Source: Anaerolineae bacterium (GTDB taxonomy: Bacteria > Chloroflexota > Anaerolineae > Aggregatilineales > Phototrophicaceae). From it: 63,382 nucleotides of DNA. The translations under genes and the position numbers were made by a program. The notes under the pieces were generated by a model. The model was not told the origin of the DNA and did no database searches. It saw only the letters and a program-made list of their open reading frames with translations. Below are positions 24,576 through 33,937 of the stretch, piece by piece. Numbering within the stretch: the first letter of the stretch is position 1; every line of letters begins with the position of its first letter. The stretch lies in contig JAHDWN010000014.1 of the NCBI GenBank assembly GCA_023382675.1, forward strand, positions 87,461 through 150,842. The letters are read 5' to 3'.

Positions 24576-24620
24576 AGCGTTATCCAGAATACCCCAAGGA
24601 GAGAAGTCATAGCTTGTTCG

Positions 24621-24795
24621 CCGCCGGCGGGTCAACCTGCGCGGGGGCAGCATTGCTGCCTTAAGTCGGCGTAGGCCGACCCCCTAAGCACGGCTAGCGA
24701 AATCAAGCGCACTGAAGGCGCTATACACATCTGGAGCTTTCTCGAGCATTTTCAGTATGCTTGACTACCTTTAGCCGACCAGTTGACTGGTCGGC
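24621..24795. repeat. Dispersed stem-loop repeat, copy B (long form)
   Basis: It shares AATCAAGCGCACTGAAGGC and the last hairpin GCCGACCAGTTGACTGGTCG (24774-24795) with copy A, and adds a middle segment with GCGGGGGCAGC, a GTCGGC/GCCGAC pair and CACGGCTAG. The final hairpin lies 40 bases beyond the sucD stop codon. Confidence 0.85.
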
Positions 24796-24835
24796 GATCG
24801 TTAAGCCGATTTACCTCCAGGACAGAAACCGCACT

Positions 24836-25693
24836 CTACCCTAGCAGATCCGGGATCTCCTCCGGGTTGGCGGCGATGCGCACACCCGCCTTGCGCAGGG
24901 CGTCGATCTTCTCGGCGGCGGTGCCTTCGCCACCCTCGACAATCGCGCCCGCGTGACCCATGCGCTTACCGGGCGGGGCAGTCGCACCGGCGATGAAGCC
25001 GGCGACAGGCTTGGTCATGTGCGTCTTGATGTACTCCGCAGCATCGATCTCCGCGCGTCCGCCGATTTCACCGATGAGGACGACCTTGTCGGTGGTCGGG
25101 TCCTGCTCGAACATCTCCAGCACATCGACAAAATTGGTGCCGATGATCGGGTCGCCGCCGATGCCGACGCAGGTGCTCTGGCCCAGGCCGCGCTGCGTCA
25201 GGGCGAAGACGACCTCGTAGGTGAGCGTGCCGCTCTTGCTGACGACGCCGACGCTGCCGGGCGTCGCAATGTAGCCGGGCATGATGCCGATCTTGGCCTG
25301 GCCGGGGGTGAGCAAGCCGGGGCAGTTGGGGCCGACGAGACGGCTCTTGCTCCGGCGCAGATAGCTGTAGACCTTCATCATGTCGGCGACCGGGATGCCC
25401 TCGGTGATGCAGACGATCAGCGGGATTCCGGCGTCGATGGCCTCGTAGAGCGCGTCAGCGGCGAACTGCGGGTTAACGTAGATGATCGTCGCGTTGGCGT
25501 CAGTCGCATCGACCGCGCCCTTGACGGTGTCGAAGACCGGCTTGCCGTGCACCCATTCGCCACCTTTGCCGGGCGTAACGCCGCCGACGACGTTGGTGCC
25601 GTACTCGATCATCTTTTCAGCGTGGAAGCTGCCCTCGCGTCCGGTGATGCCCTGGACGATCAGGCGCGTGTTCTTATCGGCGAGAATTGCCAT
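24836..25693 (-). CDS. sucD: Succinyl-CoA synthetase alpha subunit
   Basis: A 285-residue subunit of the TCA-cycle ligase that interconverts succinyl-CoA and succinate with NTP formation. The CoA-binding Rossmann motif [16 protein letters not shown] is at the N-terminus. The phosphorylated His is in the [18 protein letters not shown] region near the C-terminus, and [14 protein letters not shown] is intact. The start is 2 bases after sucC, so the genes are cotranscribed. Length is normal. Confidence 0.97.
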   Translation of the reverse strand: MAILADKNTRLIVQGITGREGSFHAEKMIEYGTNVVGGVTPGKGGEWVHGKPVFDTVKGAVDATDANATIIYVNPQFAADALYEAIDAGIPLIVCITEGIPVADMMKVYSYLRRSKSRLVGPNCPGLLTPGQAKIGIMPGYIATPGSVGVVSKSGTLTYEVVFALTQRGLGQSTCVGIGGDPIIGTNFVDVLEMFEQDPTTDKVVLIGEIGGRAEIDAAEYIKTHMTKPVAGFIAGATAPPGKRMGHAGAIVEGGEGTAAEKIDALRKAGVRIAANPEEIPDLLG

Positions 25694-25695
25694 CG

Positions 25696-26853
25696 TTACA
25701 TTGCTCCTTTGGCGGCACTGACCGCGAGCTGCGCAGCTTCGGTCAGGGTTTCGGCATAATGCAGGTTGGGCAGGTGGGCGTTCTGGATGATCTCGCGCGC
25801 CTGCTCGGCGTTGGTGCCGTTGAGGCGGACGACCATCGGCAGGTTGATGCCGACCTGCTCACGCGCCTGGAGGATGCCGCGCGCCACTTCATCGCCGCGC
25901 GTGATGCCGCCGAAAATGTTGACCAGGATCGACTTGACGTTGGGGTCGCTGAGGATGATGCGCAGCGCCGCCGCGACTTTCTCCGCCTGCGCGCCGCCGC
26001 CGATGTCGAGGAAGTTGGCCGGGCCGATTTCCTCGCCGCCGAAGAGCTTGGTCATGTCCATCGTCGTCATCGCCAACCCCGCGCCATTGACCATGCAGCC
26101 GATCTGCCCGTCGAGCTTGACGTAGCTGATGTCCGCCGCGCGCGCCTGCGTCTCAGCTTCCGGCTCCGCGTCGGTGTCGCGCATCTCGGCCAGATCCGGA
26201 TGGCGGAAGAGGGCGTTATCGTCAATCGTCATCTTGCCGTCAAGCGCCAGGAGCTGATGATCGGCGGTGATGACGAGCGGGTTGATCTCCGCCAGCACCG
26301 CGTCGCTGTCCAGATAGCAGGCATAGAGCGACTGGGCAATCTTGACGAAGGCGCGCCAGTGTTCGCGCGGCAGGTTGATGCCGCTGGCGAGGTTGCGTGC
26401 CTGATAGTCGCGCAGGCCGAGAAAGGGGTCGATCTGTTCGCGGATGATCGCCTTGGGATTGGTGCGCGCGACCTCCTCGATTTCGACGCCGCCCTCGGAC
26501 GACGCCATCATGACCGGCTTACCCGCGGCGCGGTCATTGACGATGCCCAGGTAGATTTCTTTGACGAACTTTGAAGCGGGATCGACCAGCACTTTGCGCA
26601 CGGTCAGCCCTTTGATCTGCATACCGAGGATGGTCTCGGCAAGCTGCTGCGCTTCCTCGGCGCTCTGGGCGAGCTTGATGCCGCCGGCCTTGCCGCGCCC
26701 GCCGACGAGCACCTGCGATTTGACGACCACCGGGCCACCAAGCTCGCGGGCGATTTCGTAGACTTCCTGCGGCGACGTGGCGACGCGGCCCAGGGGAATT
26801 GGGACGCCGAATTTGCCGAACCGCTGCTTCGACTGGTATTCGTGCAGATTCAC
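25696..26853 (-). CDS. sucC: Succinyl-CoA synthetase beta subunit
   Basis: A 385-residue ATP-grasp subunit carrying the nucleotide and succinate sites. The start is GTG 26853, seven bases after a perfect GGAGG; it yields the family N-terminus (V/M)[11 protein letters not shown]. An ATG 11 codons upstream would add a non-conserved leader. Visible motifs are [39 protein letters not shown] and [16 protein letters not shown]. It forms an operon with sucD. Confidence 0.97.
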   Translation of the reverse strand: MNLHEYQSKQRFGKFGVPIPLGRVATSPQEVYEIARELGGPVVVKSQVLVGGRGKAGGIKLAQSAEEAQQLAETILGMQIKGLTVRKVLVDPASKFVKEIYLGIVNDRAAGKPVMMASSEGGVEIEEVARTNPKAIIREQIDPFLGLRDYQARNLASGINLPREHWRAFVKIAQSLYACYLDSDAVLAEINPLVITADHQLLALDGKMTIDDNALFRHPDLAEMRDTDAEPEAETQARAADISYVKLDGQIGCMVNGAGLAMTTMDMTKLFGGEEIGPANFLDIGGGAQAEKVAAALRIILSDPNVKSILVNIFGGITRGDEVARGILQAREQVGINLPMVVRLNGTNAEQAREIIQNAHLPNLHYAETLTEAAQLAVSAAKGAM

Positions 26854-26896
26854 TGATGTGCCTCCAAACGTGATTCGCTGCGACAATCTTGTTCAG

Positions 26897-26902
26897 AGTA
26901 TA
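26897..26902 (-). promoter_or_regulatory. Candidate -10 box for sucCD
   Basis: Minus-strand TATACT, about 45 bases upstream of the sucC GTG. The -35 region is not convincing, so the assignment rests on the -10 match and position. Confidence 0.35.
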
Positions 26903-27078
26903 GCGAACGAAGCGGGATTGAGGTATGCAGAATGTGGATTCTGCGGTCTTCTCACCCGCGAAAGCAGCAGACGCCGGGATGAAGTCCGCATCAATCCAGG
27001 GCTGCCAGGCGTCAGCGCCACCGCTATCATTTTCGCTATGCGCTTCGGAGCGTGGCACATGTGCAAACAGGATGCAGT

Positions 27079-28287
27079 ATGAAAGCTATTTTCTTCAATG
27101 TCCCGGCAGAAGGGCACATCAACCCGACGCTGCCGGTCATCCGTGAAATGATTGCGCGCGGCGAGCACGTGATCTGCGTCAACACGGAAGACCAGCGTGC
27201 GGCACATGAGGCGGTTGGCGCGCAGTTCATCGCCTATCCAGCCGTTAGCGATCAAGAGCTGCGGCTGGAGCGGATCGGCAGCGAAAACATCGCGCGGATG
27301 GCCCTCAATCTCACCCAGGCCAGCGAGCGGGTGCTGCCCTGGATATTCGACCTGCTCGACCGCGAACAGCCGGACTACATCATTCACGACTCGCTGGTTG
27401 TGTGGGCGAAACAGGCGGCGGAGCAGCGCGGCATCCGTGCAGCAACCAGTATGACCATGTTTGTCATGTCTCGCGACGCGTGGCCGCCGGTGACGCCCGG
27501 CCTCGTCCTCAAACTCATCGCACAGATCCTGCCTGCGCTGCCCGGCTACTGGTGCACAGCGCGGCGGATGCGTCGCACGCTGGGCGTGCGCCCGACCGGT
27601 CTGCTGAACACGCTTTCGGGCATCGGGAACTATCACGTCCTCTATACGTCGCGGGCGTTCCAACCGGGGGGCGACAAGTTCGGCGAAGAGTACGTCTTCG
27701 TGGGGCCGACGATTGATGGTCGCCAGACGACGGGTGAGCTGCCGTTCGAACTGCTGCCGCGCCAACCCGTCATTTACATCTCATTGGGTACGATCAGAAA
27801 CGAGAACCTCAGCTTCTACCACACCTGCTTCGCCGCCTTTCGCGATCATCCGGCGCAGTTCATCCTGTCCATCGGCAAACGCACCGATCGCGCACAGTTG
27901 GGGACGATCCCGGCGAATTTCATCGTGCGCGATTTCGTCCCCCAGCTTGAAGTGCTCCAGCGCACCGATTTGTTCATCACCCACGGCGGCATGAACAGCG
28001 TGCATGAGAGCCTCTGGCAGGGTGTGCCCATGATCGTCATCCCGCAGCAGGCGGAACAGGCGGTTGTCGCCCGCCAGGTCGTAAAGCACGGCGCGGGCAT
28101 CGCTCTCGGCGATAAGCCGCCGGTTGGGCAGGTCAGCGCGGCGGAACTGGGCGCGGCGGTCGAGAGACTCCTGGGCGATCTTGACGCCTATCGCGCGGCA
28201 ACACAGCCGCTACGCGCGTCGTTTGTCGAGGCGGGCGGCTACCGGCGCGCTGCCGAGGCATTCATGCGCTATGGGCGGCGGTCATGA
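27079..28287 (+). CDS. MGT-family glycosyltransferase (GT1, macrolide-type)
   Basis: A 402-residue GT-B enzyme, divergent from sucCD. ATG 27079 gives MKAIFFNVPAEGHINPTLPV, the typical N-terminus of UDP-sugar-dependent macrolide glycosyltransferases, with the base-catalyst His in EGHINP. The C-terminal nucleotide-sugar site is THGGMNSVHESLWQGVPMI followed by PQQAEQ. Members glycosylate antibiotics, flavonoids or sterol-like acceptors. The acceptor here is unknown and no biosynthetic cluster is adjacent. Confidence 0.9.
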   Translation: MKAIFFNVPAEGHINPTLPVIREMIARGEHVICVNTEDQRAAHEAVGAQFIAYPAVSDQELRLERIGSENIARMALNLTQASERVLPWIFDLLDREQPDYIIHDSLVVWAKQAAEQRGIRAATSMTMFVMSRDAWPPVTPGLVLKLIAQILPALPGYWCTARRMRRTLGVRPTGLLNTLSGIGNYHVLYTSRAFQPGGDKFGEEYVFVGPTIDGRQTTGELPFELLPRQPVIYISLGTIRNENLSFYHTCFAAFRDHPAQFILSIGKRTDRAQLGTIPANFIVRDFVPQLEVLQRTDLFITHGGMNSVHESLWQGVPMIVIPQQAEQAVVARQVVKHGAGIALGDKPPVGQVSAAELGAAVERLLGDLDAYRAATQPLRASFVEAGGYRRAAEAFMRYGRRS

Positions 28288-28790
28288 TTGTCTGCCGCTA
28301 GCCGCCGGCGGGCGCGGTTTGCGTAGGGCGCGTCACCGTGCGTCAAGTGTGATGCTGCCGCGATTTAGGAGCAAGATCGGACGCGCGGGGTGACGATGGT
28401 CACTTTTTGACCGGGGGAGGCGCGAGCATACTGGTAGATAGCCGCCTTACGATCTGCATTGCTGGATGCAGGGTTGGCGGGCGTTGACGGACTTTTCACT
28501 TCCTATGATGACTCATCATCAACTAACGCAGGCATCACAGACGTAAGCCCTCGCTCATCGTCGTCAGGTTCTTGTGATGTATTTCACAACTCACGTCGAC
28601 CTTTTTGCGTAATTAGTCATAAGTCATGCCCACCGCGCGTGGGCAAGCCGTGCCGAGCCAGCGACAAGGGGACATGGGAACGCCGGTAAGAAGCGCCGCA
28701 AGCGCGACAGCATCCGGCACGCAGCGCCCGGCACACAGCCAACGACAAGCCTATCCCGCCTCAGACGAGGCTCAAGCGAAAGATGGCTTC
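28288..28790. other. Long leader/intergenic region before the hydrolase and membrane-protein run
   Basis: About 500 bases. It holds a perfect CRP/FNR-type palindrome (28571-28588) and smaller palindromes such as CCCACCGCGCGTGGG near 28628. An in-frame extension of the hydrolase reaches back to 28626, but the protein there is Ala/Ser/Gln-rich and lacks family character. No RNA gene is recognised. Confidence 0.5.
28571..28588. promoter_or_regulatory. CRP/FNR-type binding site
   Basis: TTGTGA and TCACAA are perfect inverted arms with a six-base spacer, the TGTGA-N6-TCACA layout of CRP-family operators. It lies about 200 bases before the hydrolase ATG at 28791, upstream of the multi-gene plus-strand run. 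No strong -10 is seen downstream (CATAAG at 28618-28623 is the best). Confidence 0.5.
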
Positions 28791-30134
28791 ATGACCACAC
28801 GATCAACCTTTCAATCTGCACAGCCGCTGCCGGGCGACGTGCGGACGCCCACGGGCGGCTTGCTGCGCCGTCTCGGTGTCGCTGTACTCACGGTCGTTGG
28901 CATCATCGTCGCGTTGATCCTGGCGCTGCCGGTGCCGCTGCTGTTCATCGCTACGTCTGTGCCGACGCTGGTCGCCATCGCGCTGGCGGCGGTGGACATC
29001 GGCATCGTCATCGCCGTGCTGCGCCTGGGACGGACGCCGGTCGCCGTTGTCGGGGCCTTCGCCGGAATCGTGATCGTCTCCGTCATCGCGATCTGGCTGT
29101 CGCAAGTTCTGGCGTCCACACCGCCGATCGCCCGCGCGGATGGCACTCCAGTCCCCGGCAGCATCGCCGAACTGAGAACCGTCAATCTCAATGGCTCGGA
29201 GCAGTGGATCACCATCCGCGGTTACAACACCGACAATCCAGTGCTGCTGTTCCTGGCCGGGGGGCCGGGCGGCAGCGAACTGGTCATGACCCGGCGCTAC
29301 CTGGGCGACCTGGAGAAACATTTCGTCGTCGTTAACTGGGATCAGCCGGGCACGGGCAAGTCGTATAACGCGGTGGACATCGACAGCCTGACGCCGCAGC
29401 GCTACGTCGATGACGCCTACGCACTGACGGAGTACCTGACCGACCGCTTCGATCAGAGCCGGATCTTCCTGCTGGGCGAGTCGTGGGGCAGCATCCTTGG
29501 CGTCTGGCTGGTGCAGCAGCACCCGGAGTTGTATTACGCCTTCATCAGCTCCGGCCAGATGGTCACGACGACCGAGAACGACGTGCTCGGCTACGAGTTC
29601 GACCTCGACTACCTGGAGCAGCGCGGCGAGAGCGACGCGGCAGAGCGTTTGCGCACGATCGGGCCGCCACCCTACAGCGGCGGCGGCATGATGTGGCGCT
29701 ACATGGACGTGTTCGGCGTGCAGAACGTTTACAGGGACGCGAACGCGCACGGTGAAGGCGTCAGCCACAATCTGATGTTCGACTCGCTGCTCGCGCCCGA
29801 ATATGGCCTGGTCGATAAGGTCAACTGGCTGCGCGGCCTGGTCGATGTCTTCGTCCATGTCTATCCACAGCTTGCCGATCTCGATTTCAGGACGCAGGCG
29901 GCGGAACTGAGCGTGCCGGTCTACTTCATCAAAGGGCGCTGGGATGTCAACGCGATCAATTCGCTGACGGAAGAATACTTTGCCAGCCTCGACGCGCCGC
30001 ACAAGGAGCTGATCTGGTTTGAAGACTCCGCGCATACCCCATTGTGGGACGAGCCGCAGCACTTCGTCGAAGTCATGGTCAATACTGTGATGCGGCAGAT
30101 CCAGCCCGAATGCTGTCGCGGTCGCCGACCCTAG
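28791..30134 (+). CDS. Membrane-anchored alpha/beta hydrolase (proline-iminopeptidase-like)
   Basis: A 447-residue protein starting at ATG 28791. About 100 N-terminal residues hold three hydrophobic segments (LGVAVLTVVGIIVALILALP, LLFIATSVPTLVAIALAAV, VVGAFAGIVIVSVIAIWL). The rest is an S33-like hydrolase: oxyanion block LFLAGGPGGSELV, VNWDQPGTGKS, nucleophile elbow GESWG, a late Asp in KGRWDVNA, and His in FEDSAHTPLWDEP. Related proteins are aminopeptidases or esterases. It opens the cluster of DUF4386, YdjM-like and flavodoxin genes. Confidence 0.88.
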   Translation: MTTRSTFQSAQPLPGDVRTPTGGLLRRLGVAVLTVVGIIVALILALPVPLLFIATSVPTLVAIALAAVDIGIVIAVLRLGRTPVAVVGAFAGIVIVSVIAIWLSQVLASTPPIARADGTPVPGSIAELRTVNLNGSEQWITIRGYNTDNPVLLFLAGGPGGSELVMTRRYLGDLEKHFVVVNWDQPGTGKSYNAVDIDSLTPQRYVDDAYALTEYLTDRFDQSRIFLLGESWGSILGVWLVQQHPELYYAFISSGQMVTTTENDVLGYEFDLDYLEQRGESDAAERLRTIGPPPYSGGGMMWRYMDVFGVQNVYRDANAHGEGVSHNLMFDSLLAPEYGLVDKVNWLRGLVDVFVHVYPQLADLDFRTQAAELSVPVYFIKGRWDVNAINSLTEEYFASLDAPHKELIWFEDSAHTPLWDEPQHFVEVMVNTVMRQIQPECCRGRRP

Positions 30135-30179
30135 CTTAGCCAGCGTTAATGATATAACCCACAGAAATGAGTTGAAACT

Positions 30180-30911
30180 ATGTCCCAAGCTCTCCCCATG
30201 ACTTCTACGAGTCCCAAGACGGCTCGGCCTGGCAGTGATACCGCTGCTTCATCCTGGGCGACGCTCTACATACTCGGTGCGCTGGGCGCGTTGTTCTCCT
30301 TCGTGCTGATCCCGGTGCAGTTGATCGTCTTCTCGACGACGCCAGAGCCGACGACGGCGCTCGGCTGGTTCACGCTGTTTCAGGACAACAAACTGCAAGG
30401 CTTGCTGTCCTTTGAAATCCTGTTTGCCATCAATTCGGCCTTCAGCGTTGCGACGGCGCTCGCGCTCTACGTCGCCCTCCGGCACGTCAGCCCATCGTGG
30501 ATGGCGATCTTCCTGGCGTTCAGCCTGGTCGGCGCGGTCTGCATCGTCATCGCCCGCCCGGCCATCGACATGCTCTATCTGAGCGACCAGTACGCGGCGG
30601 CGACCGATGATGCGCAGCGAGCGCTGTTCCTGGCGGCAGGCGAGACGTTGGTCGCGCTCCGTCACGGCATGGCCTTCCACGTGAGCTACAACCTGGCGAA
30701 CATCGGGCTATTGATCGCCCCGCTGGTAATGCTGCGCACCAACATCTTCAACAAAGTCACTGCCTATGCAGGCATTCTGTCGGGTGTGATCGCGTTTGGC
30801 CTGTACGTGCCGGACATCGGCATTTACATCTCGGTCATTTCGGTGCTGTTCTACGCGGTCTGGCTGATTCTGATCGCTCTCAAGCTGTGGCAGCTTGGGC
30901 GCGCGTCATAA
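30180..30911 (+). CDS. DUF4386 membrane protein (first copy)
   Basis: A 243-residue protein with six or so membrane segments. It shows DUF4386 features: an N-terminal YILGALGALFSFVLIPVQL, a WFTLFQDNKLQGLLSFEILF loop, and the conserved SDQYAAATDDAQRALFLAAGETLVAL segment between later helices. The function of the family is unknown. Two more copies lie at 33934 and 35594, sharing the QYAAA...AAGE block. Confidence 0.85.
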   Translation: MSQALPMTSTSPKTARPGSDTAASSWATLYILGALGALFSFVLIPVQLIVFSTTPEPTTALGWFTLFQDNKLQGLLSFEILFAINSAFSVATALALYVALRHVSPSWMAIFLAFSLVGAVCIVIARPAIDMLYLSDQYAAATDDAQRALFLAAGETLVALRHGMAFHVSYNLANIGLLIAPLVMLRTNIFNKVTAYAGILSGVIAFGLYVPDIGIYISVISVLFYAVWLILIALKLWQLGRAS

Positions 30912-31024
30912 CCGGGAAATGATGCCATAGCGCACCTGCGGATGCCGGGCTGTTATCCAAAGTGTGGGTGACTGCCTGGCAGGTGTTCGATTTCGGCGCG
31001 TTATGGTTGTCAGGAGAATGGATT

Positions 31025-31531
31025 GTGGACCCATTGGCACATGCCTCAATCGGGTTGATGGCAAAGGGCGTTGCTCCGAAGGCACCCCTCTGGGCGCTGG
31101 TGGCAGCGACCCAGTTACCAGACTTGCTGTCGTTCGGATTCTTTGCCGTCGGTCTGGAACATGGCGCCGAGACCCGGCTCGACTTTGAACACGGCCTCCA
31201 GTATGTGAGCCAGCCGTCGATTCCGTGGTCGCACGGGTTCTTCATGTGCGTCGTCTGGTCGCTGCTGGTTATGGCAATCGCTTTCTACTTGTCTCGGAAT
31301 CGCCGGACGAGCATCGTCATCGGACTCATGGTCATGAGCCATTGGCTGCTGGATTTCATCGTCTATCTCTATGTCCCAGTCCTGTTTGATAACTCGATCT
31401 GGACAGGACTTGGCCTCATCACGTCAGTGCCTGGCCTGGTGATCGGCATCGCCCTGGAGATCGCCCTGATCGTTGGCGGCATCGCTGTCTATTGGGGCAG
31501 GCGAAAGGCGAGCGCCGTCCATGCGTACTAG
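31025..31531 (+). CDS. YdjM-like membrane hydrolase-family protein (first copy)
   Basis: A 168-residue, four-to-five-pass membrane protein. GTG 31025 follows AGGAG and begins VDPLAHASIGLMAKGVAPKA, like family members. The blocks LPDLLSF, SIPWSHGFFMCVVWSL, RRTSIVIGLMVMSHWLLDFI carry the His and Asp residues that define the LexA-binding-type YdjM/metal-dependent membrane hydrolase family. Activity is unproven. A close paralogue is at 33293. Confidence 0.75.
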   Translation: MDPLAHASIGLMAKGVAPKAPLWALVAATQLPDLLSFGFFAVGLEHGAETRLDFEHGLQYVSQPSIPWSHGFFMCVVWSLLVMAIAFYLSRNRRTSIVIGLMVMSHWLLDFIVYLYVPVLFDNSIWTGLGLITSVPGLVIGIALEIALIVGGIAVYWGRRKASAVHAY

Positions 31532-31600
31532 GACCGCTCTTTACAGGCGTTTGTCTACAAATTGAGGGGATAGACGAAGTTGCGTCGAAAGGAAACACGC

Positions 31601-32053
31601 ATGTCAGCGAATGTTGGCGAAGGAATAATCAATCAGTCAGGCAGAGAACAGCGCCGCCGGATAATCCGGTATGTCGCGGCGGCGCTGGCTGCCGTCACGG
31701 CAGTCATCTACGTGATGATCGGCTTGCATCTGGTGTCTGTGCTCGATGGCAACGCCGACCAGACCTGGGCGCTCGCCCCGGCAGCCGCCTATGCGCTGGG
31801 TGCAGTCCTGCTCGTCATCTATGACCGCCGCCTGCTCTGGATTCTGGGGGCGGCGCTCCAGGTGTTTGTCATCTTCACCTACTTCAACCTGGCCTTGCAG
31901 CGGACACCCGCTTACGAAGTCTGGGGCATCGTGCTCCGCGTCGTCCAGTTGCTGATCTTGATCGCGCTGATTTATCTCGAAGTTCGCCTGCCGCTGAAGC
32001 AAACGGACAGCAGCAGTTCTGGCGCGCGCGAACCGCTCCAGAGCCACCGTTAG
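31601..32053 (+). CDS. Four-pass membrane protein of unknown function
   Basis: A 150-residue protein; ATG 31601 follows AAAGGAAA. Four hydrophobic segments are visible (AAALAAVTAVIYVMIGLHL, ALAPAAAYALGAVLLVIYD, LLWILGAALQVFVIFTYFNL, VLRVVQLLILIALIYLEV). Hydrophilic N- and C-termini probably face the cytoplasm. No family is recognised. It is part of the same tightly spaced plus-strand run. Confidence 0.65.
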   Translation: MSANVGEGIINQSGREQRRRIIRYVAAALAAVTAVIYVMIGLHLVSVLDGNADQTWALAPAAAYALGAVLLVIYDRRLLWILGAALQVFVIFTYFNLALQRTPAYEVWGIVLRVVQLLILIALIYLEVRLPLKQTDSSSSGAREPLQSHR

Positions 32054-32070
32054 AGACAGAGAGGAATGTC

Positions 32071-32556
32071 ATGACTACCACTAAACCCTTGCCTACCGTT
32101 GAACATTACGACGAAGAGCTAAACATTGGGCGGCGCGTGGGCGAGATGTTTGTCATCGTCGGGCTGCTGGCGCTCGCCGGTTTCTTCGTCCTGCACCAGA
32201 CACGCGAGACAGGCTTTTTCACCGACAAATTCGGTGCGCCGGAGATGTTCTTGCTCTACGCACCGCTCTTGTTCTCACTGCTCGACGCCGGTGTGCAGAT
32301 CGTGACTGGTGATCGCCATCTGGCGCGCCCGTTTGAAGCGATCAGCGGCCTGCTCATGGGGTTGGCGGCGCTTTGGTTCCTGATCAACTTCCCGTTCGAA
32401 TTCGCGCATCTACCGGATGTGCTGCCGGAGGGTCTGCGTTTCCTGCTGGCCTGGATCACGAATGACCTCGCCAAGATACCGCTGGTCATTCAGCTCATCG
32501 TTGGCCCGATCACCGCGCTGGTGGCGCTGTGGCGGTTCTTCGTAGGCCGCCGTTAG
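32071..32556 (+). CDS. Four-pass membrane protein of unknown function
   Basis: A 161-residue protein starting 18 bases after its neighbour, with AGAGAGGAATGTC as ribosome site. The N-terminal 30 residues are polar (VEHYDEELNIGRRVGEM). Four membrane segments follow, with short loops. No recognised family. Cotranscription with the preceding gene is likely. Confidence 0.65.
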   Translation: MTTTKPLPTVEHYDEELNIGRRVGEMFVIVGLLALAGFFVLHQTRETGFFTDKFGAPEMFLLYAPLLFSLLDAGVQIVTGDRHLARPFEAISGLLMGLAALWFLINFPFEFAHLPDVLPEGLRFLLAWITNDLAKIPLVIQLIVGPITALVALWRFFVGRR

Positions 32557-32718
32557 GGCAGCCTCAGAGTCAATGATTTCAGGTGTCTTTCATCCCCACC
32601 CCTGAACCTGCGGTTCGTCCCCTTCCTCATCGCGATTGGGAGGGGATTTAGGGGAGGGGACGCAATCAACCGTGCTGCCCTGGATTTGCACCAGGCTGGC
32701 GGTTCATTTCACTGTGTA

Positions 32719-32734
32719 AGTGTCATTAGACACT
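32719..32734. promoter_or_regulatory. Inverted repeat at the ribosome site of the flavodoxin gene
   Basis: AGTGTC and GACACT flank ATTA and end two bases before the AGGGGG ribosome site of the gene at 32749. This could be an operator that blocks transcription or a small hairpin that masks translation. The preceding 190 bases also hold imperfect CCCC/GGGG inverted repeats (32594-32670). Confidence 0.4.
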
Positions 32735-32748
32735 AAGGGGGAAATAAG

Positions 32749-33279
32749 ATGTCCGCACTGACGCTTGTCACCTATGCCACCCGTTACGGATCAACCCACG
32801 AGGTTGCCGAGGCGATCGCAGCGACGCTGCAAAAGAGCGACGTTGTGGTCGAGATTCAGCCGATGCAGGAAGTGCGTTCGCTGGAAGGCTATCACGCGGT
32901 TGTGATGGGCGCGCCGATCTTCATCGGCAAATGGCACAAGGAGGCGCACCGCTTCCTGGCACGCCACCAGGAGTCTCTCACGCAGCGACCGCTGGCGCTG
33001 TTCGCGCTCGGCCCCACCAGCCGCGACGCGCAGGAAATGGAAGGCTCGCGCGCCCAACTCGACCGTGATCTGGAGAAGTATCCCTGGCTGAAACCGGCGA
33101 CGCAGGCGATGTTCGTCGGCAAATACGACCCGGCAGCGCTGCGCTTCCCGGACAATCTGCTGGCGATTCTGCCGGCAAGCCCGCTCCACAACATGCCTGC
33201 CAGAGACGAACGCGATTGGGAGGCGATCCGCGCCTGGGCGCTGAGCATCGCCGACATGATGAAGGAGACCATCGCCTAG
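32749..33279 (+). CDS. HemG-type flavodoxin-domain protein (first copy)
   Basis: A 176-residue flavodoxin-fold protein. The FMN phosphate loop is TYATRYGSTHEVAEAIA at the N-terminus, followed by AVVMGAPIFIGKWHKEA and the terminal RDWEAIRAWA. This matches the flavodoxin_5/HemG family, whose best known member is menaquinone-linked protoporphyrinogen oxidase. No heme genes are nearby, so a general FMN redox role is equally possible. A paralogue lies at 37017. Confidence 0.82.
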   Translation: MSALTLVTYATRYGSTHEVAEAIAATLQKSDVVVEIQPMQEVRSLEGYHAVVMGAPIFIGKWHKEAHRFLARHQESLTQRPLALFALGPTSRDAQEMEGSRAQLDRDLEKYPWLKPATQAMFVGKYDPAALRFPDNLLAILPASPLHNMPARDERDWEAIRAWALSIADMMKETIA

Positions 33280-33292
33280 CGGGGGAGCATCT

Positions 33293-33937
33293 ATGTATTT
33301 CGGACACATTGCAGCGGGGCTGGCGGCGAAGTCCGTGGCCCCGAAAGCCTCTCTGGGAACGCTGCTCATCACGGCCACGGCGCTGGACACCCTGAGCGGC
33401 GTCTTCCTGGTTACAGGTGTGGAGAGTCTCGGCGTCGACGCGCGCCTGGGGTGGTCGCATGGGTTGTTCATGTCAGTTGTGTGGTCGATTGCGGCCTATG
33501 CGCTTGCCCTGCTCGTCACCCGTGACCGTCGCACAAGCCTCGTCATCGGGCTCCTGATCTTCAGCCATTGGCTGCTAGATTTCATCAGTCACCCAATGCT
33601 ATCGACCACGCCGGATCTGCCGCTGCTCTTCGAAGGATCGCCGAAGGTGGGCCTAGGCTTGTACAGCACCATCCCCGGCGCTCTGATCGGCGACTTCGGG
33701 CTGCTGGCGGCCGGGATCACGGTCTACTTGACCCGGACGTGGGCAAAGGATAGCACGGGGAGATGGGCGTTCTGGGCAATGATCGCTTTTCTCGTGCCGC
33801 TGGCATTCGCCACGTCTTTGCCGGGGCTGCTTGTCGTCCTGCCGATGTTAGCTGTCAATCTGTTGCTGCCGTTCGGCACCTGGGTCGATCGTCATCGCGA
33901 TTTGCTGCCGCAATCAAGAAGGGTGATGCAGACATGA
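33293..33937 (+). CDS. YdjM-like membrane hydrolase-family protein (second copy)
   Basis: A 214-residue membrane protein that begins MYFGHIAAGLAAKSVAPKAS and shares WSHGLFMSVVWSI, RRTSLVIGLLIFSHWLLDFI with the copy at 31025. Five to six membrane segments; the C-terminal pair (FWAMIAFLVPLAFATSL and VVLPMLAVNLLLPFG) is extra relative to the first copy. It follows the flavodoxin by 13 bases and its stop overlaps the next start (ATGA). Function unknown. Confidence 0.78.
   Translation: MYFGHIAAGLAAKSVAPKASLGTLLITATALDTLSGVFLVTGVESLGVDARLGWSHGLFMSVVWSIAAYALALLVTRDRRTSLVIGLLIFSHWLLDFISHPMLSTTPDLPLLFEGSPKVGLGLYSTIPGALIGDFGLLAAGITVYLTRTWAKDSTGRWAFWAMIAFLVPLAFATSLPGLLVVLPMLAVNLLLPFGTWVDRHRDLLPQSRRVMQT

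Noticed and set aside
28609-28614. TAATTA as a -10 box exactly 41.5 bases from the CRP-like site centre
   Set aside because: The spacing would suit a class II promoter, but the hexamer matches TATAAT at only two positions.
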